Assembly (NCBI GenBank): GCA_046328225.1
Contig: JAXLWZ010000019.1
Coordinates: 1-64,000 of the forward strand
DNA from: Amarobacillus sp046328225
GTDB taxonomy: Bacteria > Chloroflexota > Dehalococcoidia > Tepidiformales > Tepidiformaceae
Reading direction: 5' to 3'
DNA length: 64,000 nt
Shown: piece by piece, positions 1-10,016 of the stretch
Numbering within the stretch: the stretch's first letter is position 1
Layout of the letters: each line of letters opens with the position of its first letter
Made by a program: the position numbers and the translations under genes
Notes under the pieces: generated by a model
What the model saw: only the letters and a program-made list of their open reading frames with translations
Database searches by the model: none
What the model was told of the DNA's origin: nothing

Positions 1-1608
1 GGGCAGCACCGCCGCCTTCGCCGCGACCACGGCATAGCCTCCCGCGGGAACCACCGCCGCCGGGAGGGTGTCGACCTGCGCCGCATCGCCCAAACGCCAG
101 CCAGCGAGGTCGACCGGCTCCGTGCCGGTGTTCACCAGTTCCACCCACTCGAAGTCGACGTCACGCCCGTCGCCGCCCGGCCGGACGAGCACCTCGGAGA
201 GCCGCAGCGTCGTCGCACCGGGCAGGGATGCCTTCTGCGCGCCGGTCACGGTCGCCGGTCGCGATGTGGGTGCCGCGCGCGTCGCCGTCGCCGCGAGCGT
301 GGCCACTCCCCGAGTAGCGGACGGGCTCACTGCGGCGGTCACGGGTTGCGTCGGGCCCGCGACCGGGGCTGGTTCCTCGACGGCTTCGAAAAGAGCGTCG
401 TCGAAGGCGGCGCGGGCCTCCCCTGCGAACGGCCGCAGCATCAGCCGGAAGCGCACCGAGCGGGCACCGGCGGGCGCCTGCACGGGGCCGGTATCGAGCA
501 GCTCCCAGTCGTTCGCCGCCCACGCCTCGCTCTCGGACTGCGCGAGCGCGACGCCGCTGCCATCACTGCTCGCGTACCAGCTCAGGCGCAGGAAGACCTC
601 GGCGTCGCCGTCGACCACGCGCGCGAACGCCGTCGCGCGGTACCAGCCGCCGCCATCCACGGGCACGACCTGGTGGATCCACCGGGTGGTCGCAGTCGCG
701 GAAGAGAGCCCGGCCGCGCCGCGACCAGCATGCGCTCCGCCATCGAAGAAGAAGTCTCCGCCGACCTTCTGCCAGCCTGCGGGACGGCCGTCGCTGTCCG
801 CGGCCTCGAAGCCGCCGTTCACCAACATCCCGCCCGCGCCGTCATCCACGACCGTGGCCGGTGAGGCTGCCGGCGTGGGCGTACCGGCCGGCGGCGTCCG
901 CGTCGCAGCGCGCGTCGGTGTGGGCGTGCGCGTCGGGGTGCGGGTGGCGGTGGGTGTGCGCGTGGCGGTCGCGGTACGCGTCGGCGTCGCCACGGACACC
1001 GTCGGCGAGACCCCGGCCGCCATGGTTGGTGTCGGCGTTGCCGTGGAAGTCGGCGTCGCGGTCTCCGTCGGAGTCGGCGTGAGCTGCGGGCTTTCGGCCG
1101 CGAGCGAGGCGTCGTCCACCGTGATCGCGCCGCCGGCGCCCGCCGTCAGCTCCACGGCGAAGGTCACGAACGCCGTGTTCGCGGGCGCCGTCGCCGTCAC
1201 GCTCGCGTGCGTCCAGCCCGCGCCCTGCGGCACCGGCACCTGCGCGACGTCCAACGCCGCGAGCCCGCCACTCAGAAACGTGAGCCGCAGCGTCACGGTG
1301 CTCGCGGAGTCGGCATCGCGGCGGACATCGACGTTCGCTGTATAGAGGACGAACGGGGCGGCCACGACGTTCTGGAAGATTCGTCCGGACGACGTCGACA
1401 GCCGCGCGCCGGGCCCGTTCGCACCATCATCCGCGCGCGCCACGGACGCACCGGCGGACACGCCCCACCCATCCGGCGCATCCCCCGCCCACGATTCGAA
1501 CCCGCCGTTCTGCAGCAGTTCGCTCCCGCCCCCGGCGGCGCCGGACACGCTCACGACCACGGCCAGCAGGCCCACCAGACCCGCCGCCACCAACGTCCGC
1601 CCGAGCAT
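1..1608 (-). CDS. Lamin-tail-domain surface protein, copy A (partial, runs off left edge)
   Basis: This is a secreted or surface-anchored protein of unknown role; its C-terminus lies outside the window. The reverse strand is in frame from ATG at 1608 to base 1, checked at the start, near 657 and at the edge. It begins with a hydrophobic export signal, followed by an NGGFESW-type carbohydrate-binding-like segment. A Thr/Pro/Arg-rich linker follows (DNA about 870-1080), then a second NGGFE segment, then a lamin-tail domain recognisable by FEWVELVNTG and LAGWRLGD. It is a close paralogue of the gene at 22281-24382: a 118-nt stretch compared by eye is about 90% identical, and the upstream 60 bp are also conserved. 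Copy A keeps the reading frame at the site where copy B has lost 4 nt. Families with such domains are usually extracellular binding or scaffold proteins; no catalytic function can be claimed. Confidence 0.8.
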   Translation of the reverse strand, partial: MLGRTLVAAGLVGLLAVVVSVSGAAGGGSELLQNGGFESWAGDAPDGWGVSAGASVARADDGANGPGARLSTSSGRIFQNVVAAPFVLYTANVDVRRDADSASTVTLRLTFLSGGLAALDVAQVPVPQGAGWTHASVTATAPANTAFVTFAVELTAGAGGAITVDDASLAAESPQLTPTPTETATPTSTATPTPTMAAGVSPTVSVATPTRTATATRTPTATRTPTRTPTPTRAATRTPPAGTPTPAASPATVVDDGAGGMLVNGGFEAADSDGRPAGWQKVGGDFFFDGGAHAGRGAAGLSSATATTRWIHQVVPVDGGGWYRATAFARVVDGDAEVFLRLSWYASSDGSGVALAQSESEAWAANDWELLDTGPVQAPAGARSVRFRLMLRPFAGEARAAFDDALFEAVEEPAPVAGPTQPVTAAVSPSATRGVATLAATATRAAPTSRPATVTGAQKASLPGATTLRLSEVLVRPGGDGRDVDFEWVELVNTGTEPVDLAGWRLGDAAQVDTLPAAVVPAGGYAVVAAKAAVLP

Positions 1609-1614
1609 CGCGGC

Positions 1615-1668
1615 ATCCTAGCAGGAGCCGATGCGGCGACGCAGCGAGGGGCGCAGAACGTTCACAAT
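1615..1668 (-). promoter_or_regulatory. Promoter and conserved upstream element of copy A
   Basis: Read on the minus strand, a TAGGAT -10-like hexamer (1615-1620) ends 6 nt before the ATG at 1608, so the transcript is probably leaderless. About 48 nt upstream of the start is GTGAACGTTC (core palindrome GAACGTTC at 1656-1663). Both the element and its spacing recur in front of copy B at 22220-22280, which suggests shared regulation or a duplication too recent to have diverged. Confidence 0.5.
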
Positions 1669-1708
1669 TCAGCACAGAACCTCATGGTCCGAACCGCCCC
1701 GCGCCCCC

Positions 1709-4072
1709 CTACTCCAGCGCGCCCTCTGTGGCGAGGGTGGCGAGGGCGTCGTCGTCGCAGGCGAGGAGGGTGCTGTAGAGGTATTCGTTGTCGGCGCCGA
1801 GGAGGGGGGCTGCGGTGCGGTGGCGGATGGGGAGGTTCGAGAGGCGGTACGCGGGTGAATCGAACGAAACGGTGCCCAGCTCGGCGTGGGTGATTGGCCA
1901 GAAGTGCTCCCGGTGCGCGAGCTGTGGGTCCGTTTGCACGTCGTCCATCGCGCTGACGGCGTATGCCGGGATGCCCGCCGACTGCAGCGCCGCCGCGCAT
2001 TCGTGCTTGTCGCGCACCGAGGTCCAGGCCGCGATGGCCGCTTCGATGGCGTCTTCGCGGCCGCGGCGTGATTCGAGCGCCGCGAGCGTGGGGTCGTTCG
2101 CCCAGGGTGCGCCGAGCAGGTCCGCGAGTTTCGCCCAGTCGTCGCCGTCGCGGACCGCGACCGCGACCCACTGGTCCGTGCCGGCCGCGGGGAAGACGCC
2201 GTGCGGTGACATCGCCTCGTGCCGGTTGTCGAGCGGCGCGCGCTGTTCGCCGGTGGCGGTATAGCGCAGCAGCTCAGCGTCGAGGCCCCAGGCGCACGCC
2301 TCCAGCTGCGAGAGGTCGATGCTCGTGCCCTCGCCGGTGCGGTCGCGATGCTCCAGCGCCGACATTAGCGCGAACGAGGCGAGGTGGGTGGCGAACCAGT
2401 CGGTGTAGGCGACGCCCGTGCCCACCGGCGCCCGCCCCGGCCAGGCGGTGAAATGCGTGAAGCCGACCGTCGACTGGAGCACGAGGCCAAAGCCCCGGAA
2501 GCGGGCATGCGGGCCGGTCGAGCCTTCCATCGAGGCCGACATCGTGATGATGTTCGGGTTCGCTTCGCGGATGGCATCGAGGGAAAGGCCCACGTCGTCC
2601 ATGAACCCGGGCGTGAAGCTGTCGACCACGACATCGGAGCGGGCGATGAGCCGGAGCGCGAGGTCACGCGCGCGCGGGTGCTTCAGGTCGAGCGTGGCAC
2701 CGCGCTTGTCCCGGTTGTAGTTCGCCCAATACGCGCTGGCGTTCGGGTCGGCACCGCGCTTGGGGCCGCTGCCGCGAAAGGTGTCGAGCTTGCGGGACGA
2801 TTCGATGCGGATGACCTCGGCACCGAAGAGCGCGAGCTGCTGCGTCGCCGCGGGGGCTACCCCAACCCAGGAGAAATCGGCGATGCGTACGCCTTCAAAG
2901 GGGAGGCCGTTGATCGGCGTGGGTGGCCTGTCCGCGAGGGCGAACGGCCGGTTCGGGACCGTGTGCAGCTTCACGGGCGGCCCGGGCATGGTCACGGTTC
3001 GACCCAGTTCGGGCACGGTCTCTTCGCGCCAGTATTCGCGAAACGCGAGCTGCGAGTTCGCCAGCAGGTCCGCCGGGCTCGAGACGGGGCAGGTCATGAG
3101 TCCCCGCCGCTGCCCATCCTCATAGATGGTGGCCTTCGTCAGCTTCGCGAACAGCTTCTCGACCGCGGCATCGAAGGCGTTCGTCAGCTCGGGCGGCGCC
3201 ATGTGGCGGCCGGCCTGGGGCAGCGCGGCCAGCCGTTCTGCATCGAAACCGGGCTCGATGCCCTCCTCGCGCATCCACTCCGTGAGGGCGTGCAGCGAAT
3301 CCGGCATGCGGGCGAAGGAGACGAAGCCGTCGGCGCACGGGTACACCAGCCGAGACCCCTGCGTGCCCGTCGCCCGGCCGCCGCCGGCGCGCAACGTGGG
3401 CACGCCATCGACCTCGTAGAACAGCCGCGCGTTGCCGAGGCAGTTCGCGATCGCCGCCTGCATCGAGACATCGACCAGCTGGCCCGGGTGCCCCTGCCGC
3501 ACGCCGCGAAGGGCCACGACGAGTCCCGCGAGCGCCTGCAGCCCCGCCTGGGCGTATCCCTGTTCGACCGAAACGCGCAGCGGCGGGCGGTCGCGGTCGC
3601 CGCAGAGGCTGAGGAGCCCGCCGGCGGCCATCCCAATGAGGTCCGTCGCCTGCCAGCCGGCACGCGGCCCGGACCGCCCGAACGGCGTCACCGACACCCA
3701 CACGAGGCGCGGGTTCGCCGCGAGCACGGCCTCGATGTCGATGCCGCGGGCCGTGAACCAACCCACGGGCTGTGATTCGAACACGACGTCCGACGCCGCG
3801 GCGAGCTCGTGGAAGGCGTCGCGCCCGGCCGGCGTGTCGAGGTCGAGCGTGCGGCACTCGCGGCCCCGCATCATGTGCAGCCAGTGCAGACTGTGCCGCT
3901 CGCCCGAATCCGCGGTTGCGAACGGCGGTTGCATCCGGAGCGGGTCGCCGCCGGGTGGCTCGATGCGGGTGACGTGCGCGCCGTACTCGGAGAGCACGCG
4001 CACCCCGAGCGCGCCCAGCTGCGTCGTCAGGTCGAGCACGCGGAGGTTCGCCAGCCAATCGAGTCCGGGCAT
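1709..4072 (-). CDS. Double-domain class III CoA-transferase (CaiB/BaiF family), fusion 1
   Basis: This protein probably moves CoA between carboxylic acids in the cytoplasm. It has 787 aa, about twice the usual 400 aa, and consists of two CaiB/BaiF modules in tandem (about 1-370 and 393-787). Each begins with the Rossmann-like opening (RVLDLTTQLGALGVRVLSEY; IADFSWVGVAPAATQQLALF) and carries the VDVSM or IDLSQ signature. Family III enzymes use a catalytic Asp (Asp169 in formyl-CoA transferase). In my alignment by eye the second module keeps it (Asp558 in AYTDWF), whereas the first has Tyr173 at that place. The start is ATG with CCGGAGG 5 nt upstream. It diverges from the M23 gene. A paralogue of the same architecture lies at 35744-38173. 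The acyl substrate is unknown. Confidence 0.88.
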   Translation of the reverse strand: MPGLDWLANLRVLDLTTQLGALGVRVLSEYGAHVTRIEPPGGDPLRMQPPFATADSGERHSLHWLHMMRGRECRTLDLDTPAGRDAFHELAAASDVVFESQPVGWFTARGIDIEAVLAANPRLVWVSVTPFGRSGPRAGWQATDLIGMAAGGLLSLCGDRDRPPLRVSVEQGYAQAGLQALAGLVVALRGVRQGHPGQLVDVSMQAAIANCLGNARLFYEVDGVPTLRAGGGRATGTQGSRLVYPCADGFVSFARMPDSLHALTEWMREEGIEPGFDAERLAALPQAGRHMAPPELTNAFDAAVEKLFAKLTKATIYEDGQRRGLMTCPVSSPADLLANSQLAFREYWREETVPELGRTVTMPGPPVKLHTVPNRPFALADRPPTPINGLPFEGVRIADFSWVGVAPAATQQLALFGAEVIRIESSRKLDTFRGSGPKRGADPNASAYWANYNRDKRGATLDLKHPRARDLALRLIARSDVVVDSFTPGFMDDVGLSLDAIREANPNIITMSASMEGSTGPHARFRGFGLVLQSTVGFTHFTAWPGRAPVGTGVAYTDWFATHLASFALMSALEHRDRTGEGTSIDLSQLEACAWGLDAELLRYTATGEQRAPLDNRHEAMSPHGVFPAAGTDQWVAVAVRDGDDWAKLADLLGAPWANDPTLAALESRRGREDAIEAAIAAWTSVRDKHECAAALQSAGIPAYAVSAMDDVQTDPQLAHREHFWPITHAELGTVSFDSPAYRLSNLPIRHRTAAPLLGADNEYLYSTLLACDDDALATLATEGALE

Positions 4073-4167
4073 GCGGGCCTCCGGTGGTGGTGGGCGCGAG
4101 TGTGCGTGGTGAGAGAACCGCCTGCAACTGGGGTCGTCTGCCCCCCAGAGCCCGGTCGATCGGGGGA

Positions 4168-4196
4168 TTCCAATCTGATCTGATATTCCCTATGCT
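4168..4196 (+). promoter_or_regulatory. Possible promoter of the M23-nidogen gene
   Basis: TATGCT at 4191-4196 is a fair -10 box in a locally AT-rich stretch, with a weak TTCCAA -35 candidate 17 nt upstream. The leader would be about 40 nt and contains GGAGAG 5 nt before the ATG at 4241. The rest of the 168-bp divergent gap (4073-4240) shows nothing else clear. Confidence 0.35.
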
Positions 4197-4240
4197 CCCG
4201 TCCGCGATTCCCACACGGGATTGCACAGCGGAGAGCCTTC

Positions 4241-6145
4241 ATGAAGCGGGTAACAACGGCCGTTCTTGTCGCCTTCGGGCTTTGGTGCCTCGGCGCGATC
4301 GCCTTCGCGCCGGACTCTCACGCGGACGGGCCGCCGAAGTCCCCGGCCGCGCAGCCCGGGGTGATCGGTCCGCAGCCGCAAGCCGAGATCGTGGCTCCAC
4401 GGGGATTCACCTGCCCCGGCGCGACCGTCTCGTTCCCGCTCGCCTCCGGCTACATCGGCTGGGTGAAGAACACCTACCACCCGGTCGACCACACTGACAA
4501 CAACCTTCACAGCGGTATTGATGTCTGGCTTCTGAACGGAAGTGCACGGGATGCGCCGGCCGATACGCCGGTGTTTGCACCCATATCGGGCAAACTGGTC
4601 CGCATGCCATCCCACGGCGTGGGTATCTACATCGAGAACACGAGTCTCGATCTCACGGTCTACGTCACGCACGTCTTGTTCGAACAGAATATCAAAGATC
4701 TCATCGCCGCCGGTGGACAGGTCCAGCGAGGTCAGCTCCTGGGATTCATGCAGATTGGCGGAGATACGCTGAATCATGTTCACATGTCGATGGGCCGGAC
4801 TGGATTCAACGATACCGTTTCTACGTCATGGCTCGACCCCACGCCTCTCCTTGGAACACGAGCGCTCACCTCTCCATCCGCATCCGATTGGACGATCGAT
4901 ACCGCGACCCAGACCACCCGTTCCCTCGATCAGTGGTGTACGTTGACGCGTCCGATTCGCGGTAATGGAACATTCTTGGTGAACGAACTGGGCAAATATG
5001 ACGATGAGTCTTCCGACGCTATTGTACTTCCTGCCACGTGGAACTTCTTTGGAACGTCGCTCACTCAAGTCTGGGTTAACAACAACGGCAACGTCACGTT
5101 CGATGGCCCTCTGGGCGCGTGGGTGCCTTTTGCGCTCAACAGCACAAACCGGGTTATCATCGCCCCGTTCTTCACGGACATCGACACGCGCCAGCAAGGG
5201 TCAAGGGTCGTGACCTATGGCTCGGGAACGGTAGACGGCCGGCGTGCCTTCGCCGTGAATTGGCTGGGAGTGGGCGCGTACAACTCGAGCATTGATTCAC
5301 TCGATAGTTTCCAGCTGGTGTTGATCGACCGTGGCAACGTCTCGGCCGGCGACTTCGATATCGAGTTCAACTACGACAAGCTGCAGTTCGACTCTGGAGA
5401 CTATAATCCGAACGCCTGCGCGCGCGTCGGGTATTCGGTCGCAGGTTCGGCGTGGTTCGAAATGACTGGTTCGGGGACGTGTGGGCAGTTCCTGGACAAC
5501 AGTTCGAGCGCCCTCGTGAACGGAAGCCGAAACTCGAGTCAGACCGGGCGCTACGTCATCCAGGTTCGATCCGGCCTGGCAAATACCGCCCCGGGCGCGC
5601 CTGCGAATGTTGTCGCGCAGCCGAGCGGTACCGGTCGCGTACGAGTTGATTGGTCCGACACGTCCGCCGCTTCCACGGTGGCGTTCAGCGTCTATCGCTG
5701 GAAGTGGGGCATCGGCAACCCGACGGAACTGGTCGCGGTGGTCCCCGCATCGCAGCACCAGTACACCGATACCGGGCTGCCGGACTCCACGTTCTACTAC
5801 TACTGGGTCGTCGCGAGTAACACGTATGGCGGGACGTGGAGCGAACGCGCGGAGGTGAAGACGTCGGGGAATCCGAGCGCGCCGTCGAACATGTCGGCCA
5901 TCGCCACCTCGCGGACCGCCGTCCAGGTCACGTGGTTCGACAACGCTTCCAACGAGCTGGGTTATGTGCTGCTTCGCTCGGATGGCGGGATCTGGACGGT
6001 GGCCACCTGGCTTCCGGCGAACACGACCTACTATCTCGACACGGGCCTCTCGCCCAACCACTACTACTACTATTGGGTTTGGTCGTACGGCTGGAATGGG
6101 GCTTCGGTCGCGCCGTCAATCGCGCTCGCGCTCACATATCCCTGA
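4241..6145 (+). CDS. Secreted M23-type peptidase-like protein with nidogen-like and fibronectin III domains
   Basis: The protein has 634 aa. Residues 1-28 form a signal peptide ending in DSHA. Residues about 65-210 resemble a LytM/M23 zinc endopeptidase, with NNLHSGIDVW (H-x-G-x-D) and a late NHVHMS; the middle His may be in YVTHV. Residues about 245-430 look like a nidogen (NIDO) domain, with NELGKYDDESSD, WVNNNGNVTF, APFFTDIDTR and FQLVLIDRG. Two fibronectin type III modules close the protein, each ending in a YYYYWV strand. M23 enzymes cut peptidoglycan peptides, but loss of activity cannot be excluded. The central part of the gene (about 4600-5500) is clearly poorer in GC than its neighbours, which may indicate transfer. 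It converges on the acyl-CoA synthetase gene across a shared hairpin. Confidence 0.8.
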   Translation: MKRVTTAVLVAFGLWCLGAIAFAPDSHADGPPKSPAAQPGVIGPQPQAEIVAPRGFTCPGATVSFPLASGYIGWVKNTYHPVDHTDNNLHSGIDVWLLNGSARDAPADTPVFAPISGKLVRMPSHGVGIYIENTSLDLTVYVTHVLFEQNIKDLIAAGGQVQRGQLLGFMQIGGDTLNHVHMSMGRTGFNDTVSTSWLDPTPLLGTRALTSPSASDWTIDTATQTTRSLDQWCTLTRPIRGNGTFLVNELGKYDDESSDAIVLPATWNFFGTSLTQVWVNNNGNVTFDGPLGAWVPFALNSTNRVIIAPFFTDIDTRQQGSRVVTYGSGTVDGRRAFAVNWLGVGAYNSSIDSLDSFQLVLIDRGNVSAGDFDIEFNYDKLQFDSGDYNPNACARVGYSVAGSAWFEMTGSGTCGQFLDNSSSALVNGSRNSSQTGRYVIQVRSGLANTAPGAPANVVAQPSGTGRVRVDWSDTSAASTVAFSVYRWKWGIGNPTELVAVVPASQHQYTDTGLPDSTFYYYWVVASNTYGGTWSERAEVKTSGNPSAPSNMSAIATSRTAVQVTWFDNASNELGYVLLRSDGGIWTVATWLPANTTYYLDTGLSPNHYYYYWVWSYGWNGASVAPSIALALTYP

Positions 6146-6154
6146 GACCAGGCC

Positions 6155-6183
6155 GGGGGGCCGGAACGCCGTTCCAGCCCCCC
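6155..6183. terminator. Bidirectional hairpin between convergent genes
   Basis: GGGGGGCCGGAAC and GTTCCAGCCCCCC form a 13-bp stem with one mismatch around a GCC loop, between the stops of the M23 gene and the acyl-CoA synthetase gene. There is no long T-tract, so it may act as a terminator or as an mRNA end stabiliser. Confidence 0.5.
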
Positions 6184-6191
6184 GGGACCTG

Positions 6192-7778
<1,587 letters not shown>

Positions 7779-7860
7779 TGGGACACTCCCGGTGGTGGCG
7801 TGCCGGGGATTCTAGCGCGTGCGCGCGGCGGGGCGAACCGTGGCCGCGGCGATGCGCCGG

Positions 7861-7884
7861 GCCTACCGGGCGGTAGGCTATACT
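7861..7884 (+). promoter_or_regulatory. Palindromic operator abutting the -10 box of the ferredoxin-P450 genes
   Basis: GCCTACC-GGGC-GGTAGGC (7861-7878) is a perfect 7-bp inverted repeat. It ends exactly where a TATACT -10 box (7879-7884) begins, so a bound dimer would cover the promoter spacer. No good -35 box is present. The 144-bp gap also holds the start region of the divergent acyl-CoA synthetase gene. The cognate regulator is not identified. Confidence 0.55.
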
Positions 7885-7922
7885 CGGGCCGGCGTTTGCC
7901 ACGCCGCGAGGGGGGATTCCGC

Positions 7923-8120
7923 GTGAAAGTCCGAGTGAACGAAGACATGTGCGAAGGGCACGCGAAGTGCCAGGCCGCGGCGCCCGGGGTCTTCCGCCTG
8001 AATGACGACGACATCAGCCAGGTCATCGTGGACGAAGTGCCCGCCGCCGATGTCGAGGCAGTCGAACGGGCGATTCGCCTGTGCCCACGCCAGGCGATTG
8101 CATGGGTTAAGCCCGCATAG
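7923..8120 (+). CDS. Small 3Fe-4S type ferredoxin (P450 partner)
   Basis: This 65-aa electron carrier starts at GTG 7923 after a GA-rich leader. Cys10, His13, Cys16 and Cys54 give the CxxHxxC...CP pattern of 3Fe-4S (or convertible) ferredoxins that feed bacterial cytochromes P450; the second Cys of a classic 4Fe-4S set is replaced by His. The gene lies 71 bp upstream of the P450, is read in the same direction, and is probably transcribed from TATACT at 7879. It most likely delivers single electrons to that P450. A ferredoxin reductase is not encoded nearby. Confidence 0.9.
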   Translation: MKVRVNEDMCEGHAKCQAAAPGVFRLNDDDISQVIVDEVPAADVEAVERAIRLCPRQAIAWVKPA

Positions 8121-8191
8121 CAGGATCGCCTATCCTTACGATAGACTGTCGACCGAGCGGTAAGTTCACTTGCTGACATGGAGGACACGAC

Positions 8192-9472
8192 GTGCCCGTC
8201 GCCCCGCTTACCCTCGACCAGATCAACCTTTTTGACCCCACGCCGTTTGAAATGGGCGAAGCGCACGCGCTCTTCACCTATCTGCGCAACAACAAGCCCG
8301 TGTTCTGGAACGAGGGCCCGGACAACCTCGTCGGGACCTGGAACCTCACGAAGTTCGAGGACGTGGTTTTCGTTTCGCGGCAGCCCGAGACGTTCATTTC
8401 GAGCACGGGCATCACCCAGATGAAGCTGCGCATGCCCGAGCCCGAGGGCCTCTTCGGCGACACCTCCGGCAACGGGAAAATGCTGATCACGATGGACCCG
8501 CCGCGCCACGTGCGCCTGCGGCGGCTTGTCAACAAAGGCTTCACGCCGCGCGCCGTCGCGGCCATGGAAGCCCACATCCGCCAGATCACCACCGAGATCC
8601 TCGATGGCATCGCCGGCCGCCGCAGCTGCGACTTCGTCCTCGAAGTCTCGTCGCAGCTCCCGCTCGCGGTAATTTGCGGAATGATGGGCCTCGAAAAGAA
8701 GGACTGGCCGCTCATGTTCGAGCTCACCAATAAGGTGCTTGGCGCCGGCGACCCCGAATACCAGACCGACGTGCCCGAAGAGCAGCGCGGCAGCCGCGAG
8801 GCCGCCAACATGACCGGTGCGATGGGCTTCATGCAGATGTTCGCCTTCTTCGGCCAGCAGCTCCAGAAGCGCCGCGTGGACTCGGAGAATGACCTCATTT
8901 CGCTCCTCTGCGGCTCCGAGGTCGATGGCGAAGCGCTCACCGACGAGGAAATTCTCTGGTTCTGCTTCCTCCTCATCCTCGCGGGGAACGAAACCACCCG
9001 GAACGGCATCTCGGCCGGGCTGATCACGCTCTGCCAGCACCCCGCCGAGCGCGAACGGCTGCAGAAGGACCTCTCGCTCATGCCGTCGGCGGTAGAGGAG
9101 ATCCTGCGCTACACGTCGCCGGTCACGCACATGGCTCGCGAGGCCACGCGCGACGTGGAGATTCGCGGCCAGCTCATCCGCGCGGGCGAACGCGTGACCA
9201 TGTGGTACCCCTCGGTGAACCGCGACGAGGACGTCTTCCCGGATTCGCAGCGCTTCGATATCACGCGCACGCCGAACGACCACCTGGCGTTCGGCATCGG
9301 CGAGCACTTCTGCCTGGGCGCGGGCTTCGCCCGGCTCGAGCTGCGCGTGATGTTCGAAGAGCTCTTCCGGCGCTTCCCCGACATCGACATGGACGGGCCC
9401 GCCGAGCGCCTCCGCTCGACCTTCATCGGCGGCATCAAGCACCTGCCCGTGCGCTACACGCCGAAGGGCTGA
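8192..9472 (+). CDS. Cytochrome P450
   Basis: This haem monooxygenase has 426 aa and is soluble. The haem-ligand motif is FGIGEHFCLGAG with the thiolate at Cys374. The I-helix oxygen-activation motif is AGNETTR, and an ExxR pair is visible upstream of the haem loop (VEEILR). The start is GTG 8192 with GGAGG 7 nt upstream. The opening and overall look resemble actinobacterial CYP124/125/142-type enzymes acting on sterol side chains or branched lipids, but this is only an impression. The partner ferredoxin is directly upstream and a TTCG-loop terminator follows. Confidence 0.93.
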   Translation: MPVAPLTLDQINLFDPTPFEMGEAHALFTYLRNNKPVFWNEGPDNLVGTWNLTKFEDVVFVSRQPETFISSTGITQMKLRMPEPEGLFGDTSGNGKMLITMDPPRHVRLRRLVNKGFTPRAVAAMEAHIRQITTEILDGIAGRRSCDFVLEVSSQLPLAVICGMMGLEKKDWPLMFELTNKVLGAGDPEYQTDVPEEQRGSREAANMTGAMGFMQMFAFFGQQLQKRRVDSENDLISLLCGSEVDGEALTDEEILWFCFLLILAGNETTRNGISAGLITLCQHPAERERLQKDLSLMPSAVEEILRYTSPVTHMAREATRDVEIRGQLIRAGERVTMWYPSVNRDEDVFPDSQRFDITRTPNDHLAFGIGEHFCLGAGFARLELRVMFEELFRRFPDIDMDGPAERLRSTFIGGIKHLPVRYTPKG

Positions 9473-9500
9473 CCGCCCGCCGCTCAACCAGTTCGTGGAG

Positions 9501-9521
9501 GCCCCTCTTCGGAGGGGCTTT
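9501..9521. terminator. Rho-independent terminator after the P450 gene
   Basis: GCCCCTC-TTCG-GAGGGGC followed by TTT is a 7-bp stem with a stable UUCG-type tetraloop. It lies 28 nt after the P450 stop and just before the convergent hemerythrin stop. Confidence 0.8.
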
Positions 9522-9527
9522 CGCGTG

Positions 9528-10013
9528 CTACGGGCCTTGCGGCGCCGGTGCCAGCGGGGGGAGCTGCTCGTCGAAGTCGCGGGCCATGGCATCGAGGTCG
9601 TCGTCGTCGCACTGCTCCTGGGTGAGCGCGAAGAGCGTGGCCTCTTCCCAGCGGACGTGCACATGCAGGGTCTCGCCGAAGCGGCGGAGCGCTTCGCGGC
9701 GGGTTTCGGTGTCCGGCGAATCGCGCAGCGTGGCGACGAGCGCCTCGAGGTAGAGGTGGTCGCTGTGTGTGCGCGCCACGGCCGGGTCTTCGGGCGCGAC
9801 GTGGCGAATGAGGCGCGCGAGGAGGCACTCCTGCTCCGCGCGGAAGTGAGGCAACAGGCCGGCCGCCCAGAAGGCGACCAGGTCGCTGTAGAGCCGCGCG
9901 AGCCCCTCACCGTCGAGGGTATCCAGCTCGGTCGCGATGCGGCGCGCGAAGACGAGCGCGTGATGGTGGTCCCAGGAGAGTCGAACGAGCCGGTCGTCGC
10001 GTTTCATGCGCAC
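9528..10013 (-). CDS. Hemerythrin-like HHE domain protein
   Basis: This is a 161-aa cytoplasmic four-helix protein predicted to bind a di-iron centre. Metal ligands fit WDHHHALV near residue 15, HFRAEQE near 54-60, HSDHLYLEAL near 83 and HVRWEE near 118. Such proteins bind O2 or NO or act in iron handling. It is the last gene of a tight operon (yajQ, Cys-rich protein, this gene) with 3-nt gaps, so the three are likely co-translated. The start is ATG; a second Met two codons on is also possible. Confidence 0.85.
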   Translation of the reverse strand: MRMKRDDRLVRLSWDHHHALVFARRIATELDTLDGEGLARLYSDLVAFWAAGLLPHFRAEQECLLARLIRHVAPEDPAVARTHSDHLYLEALVATLRDSPDTETRREALRRFGETLHVHVRWEEATLFALTQEQCDDDDLDAMARDFDEQLPPLAPAPQGP

Positions 10014-10016
10014 ATC

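Noticed and set aside
870..1080. Tandem-looking repeats of GCG/CGT triplets
   Set aside because: They encode the Thr/Pro/Arg linker of the lamin-tail protein and are not a separate repeat element or a CRISPR.
68..1345. 425-codon plus-strand frame
   Set aside because: It is antisense to lamin-tail copy A. The same artefact appears opposite copy B, and its product is a Ser/Thr/Val-rich shadow without domains.
8121..8191. Short inverted repeats between ferredoxin and P450 (AGGAT ... ATCCT)
   Set aside because: The stem is only 5 bp and weak; probably chance. The two genes are likely one transcript.
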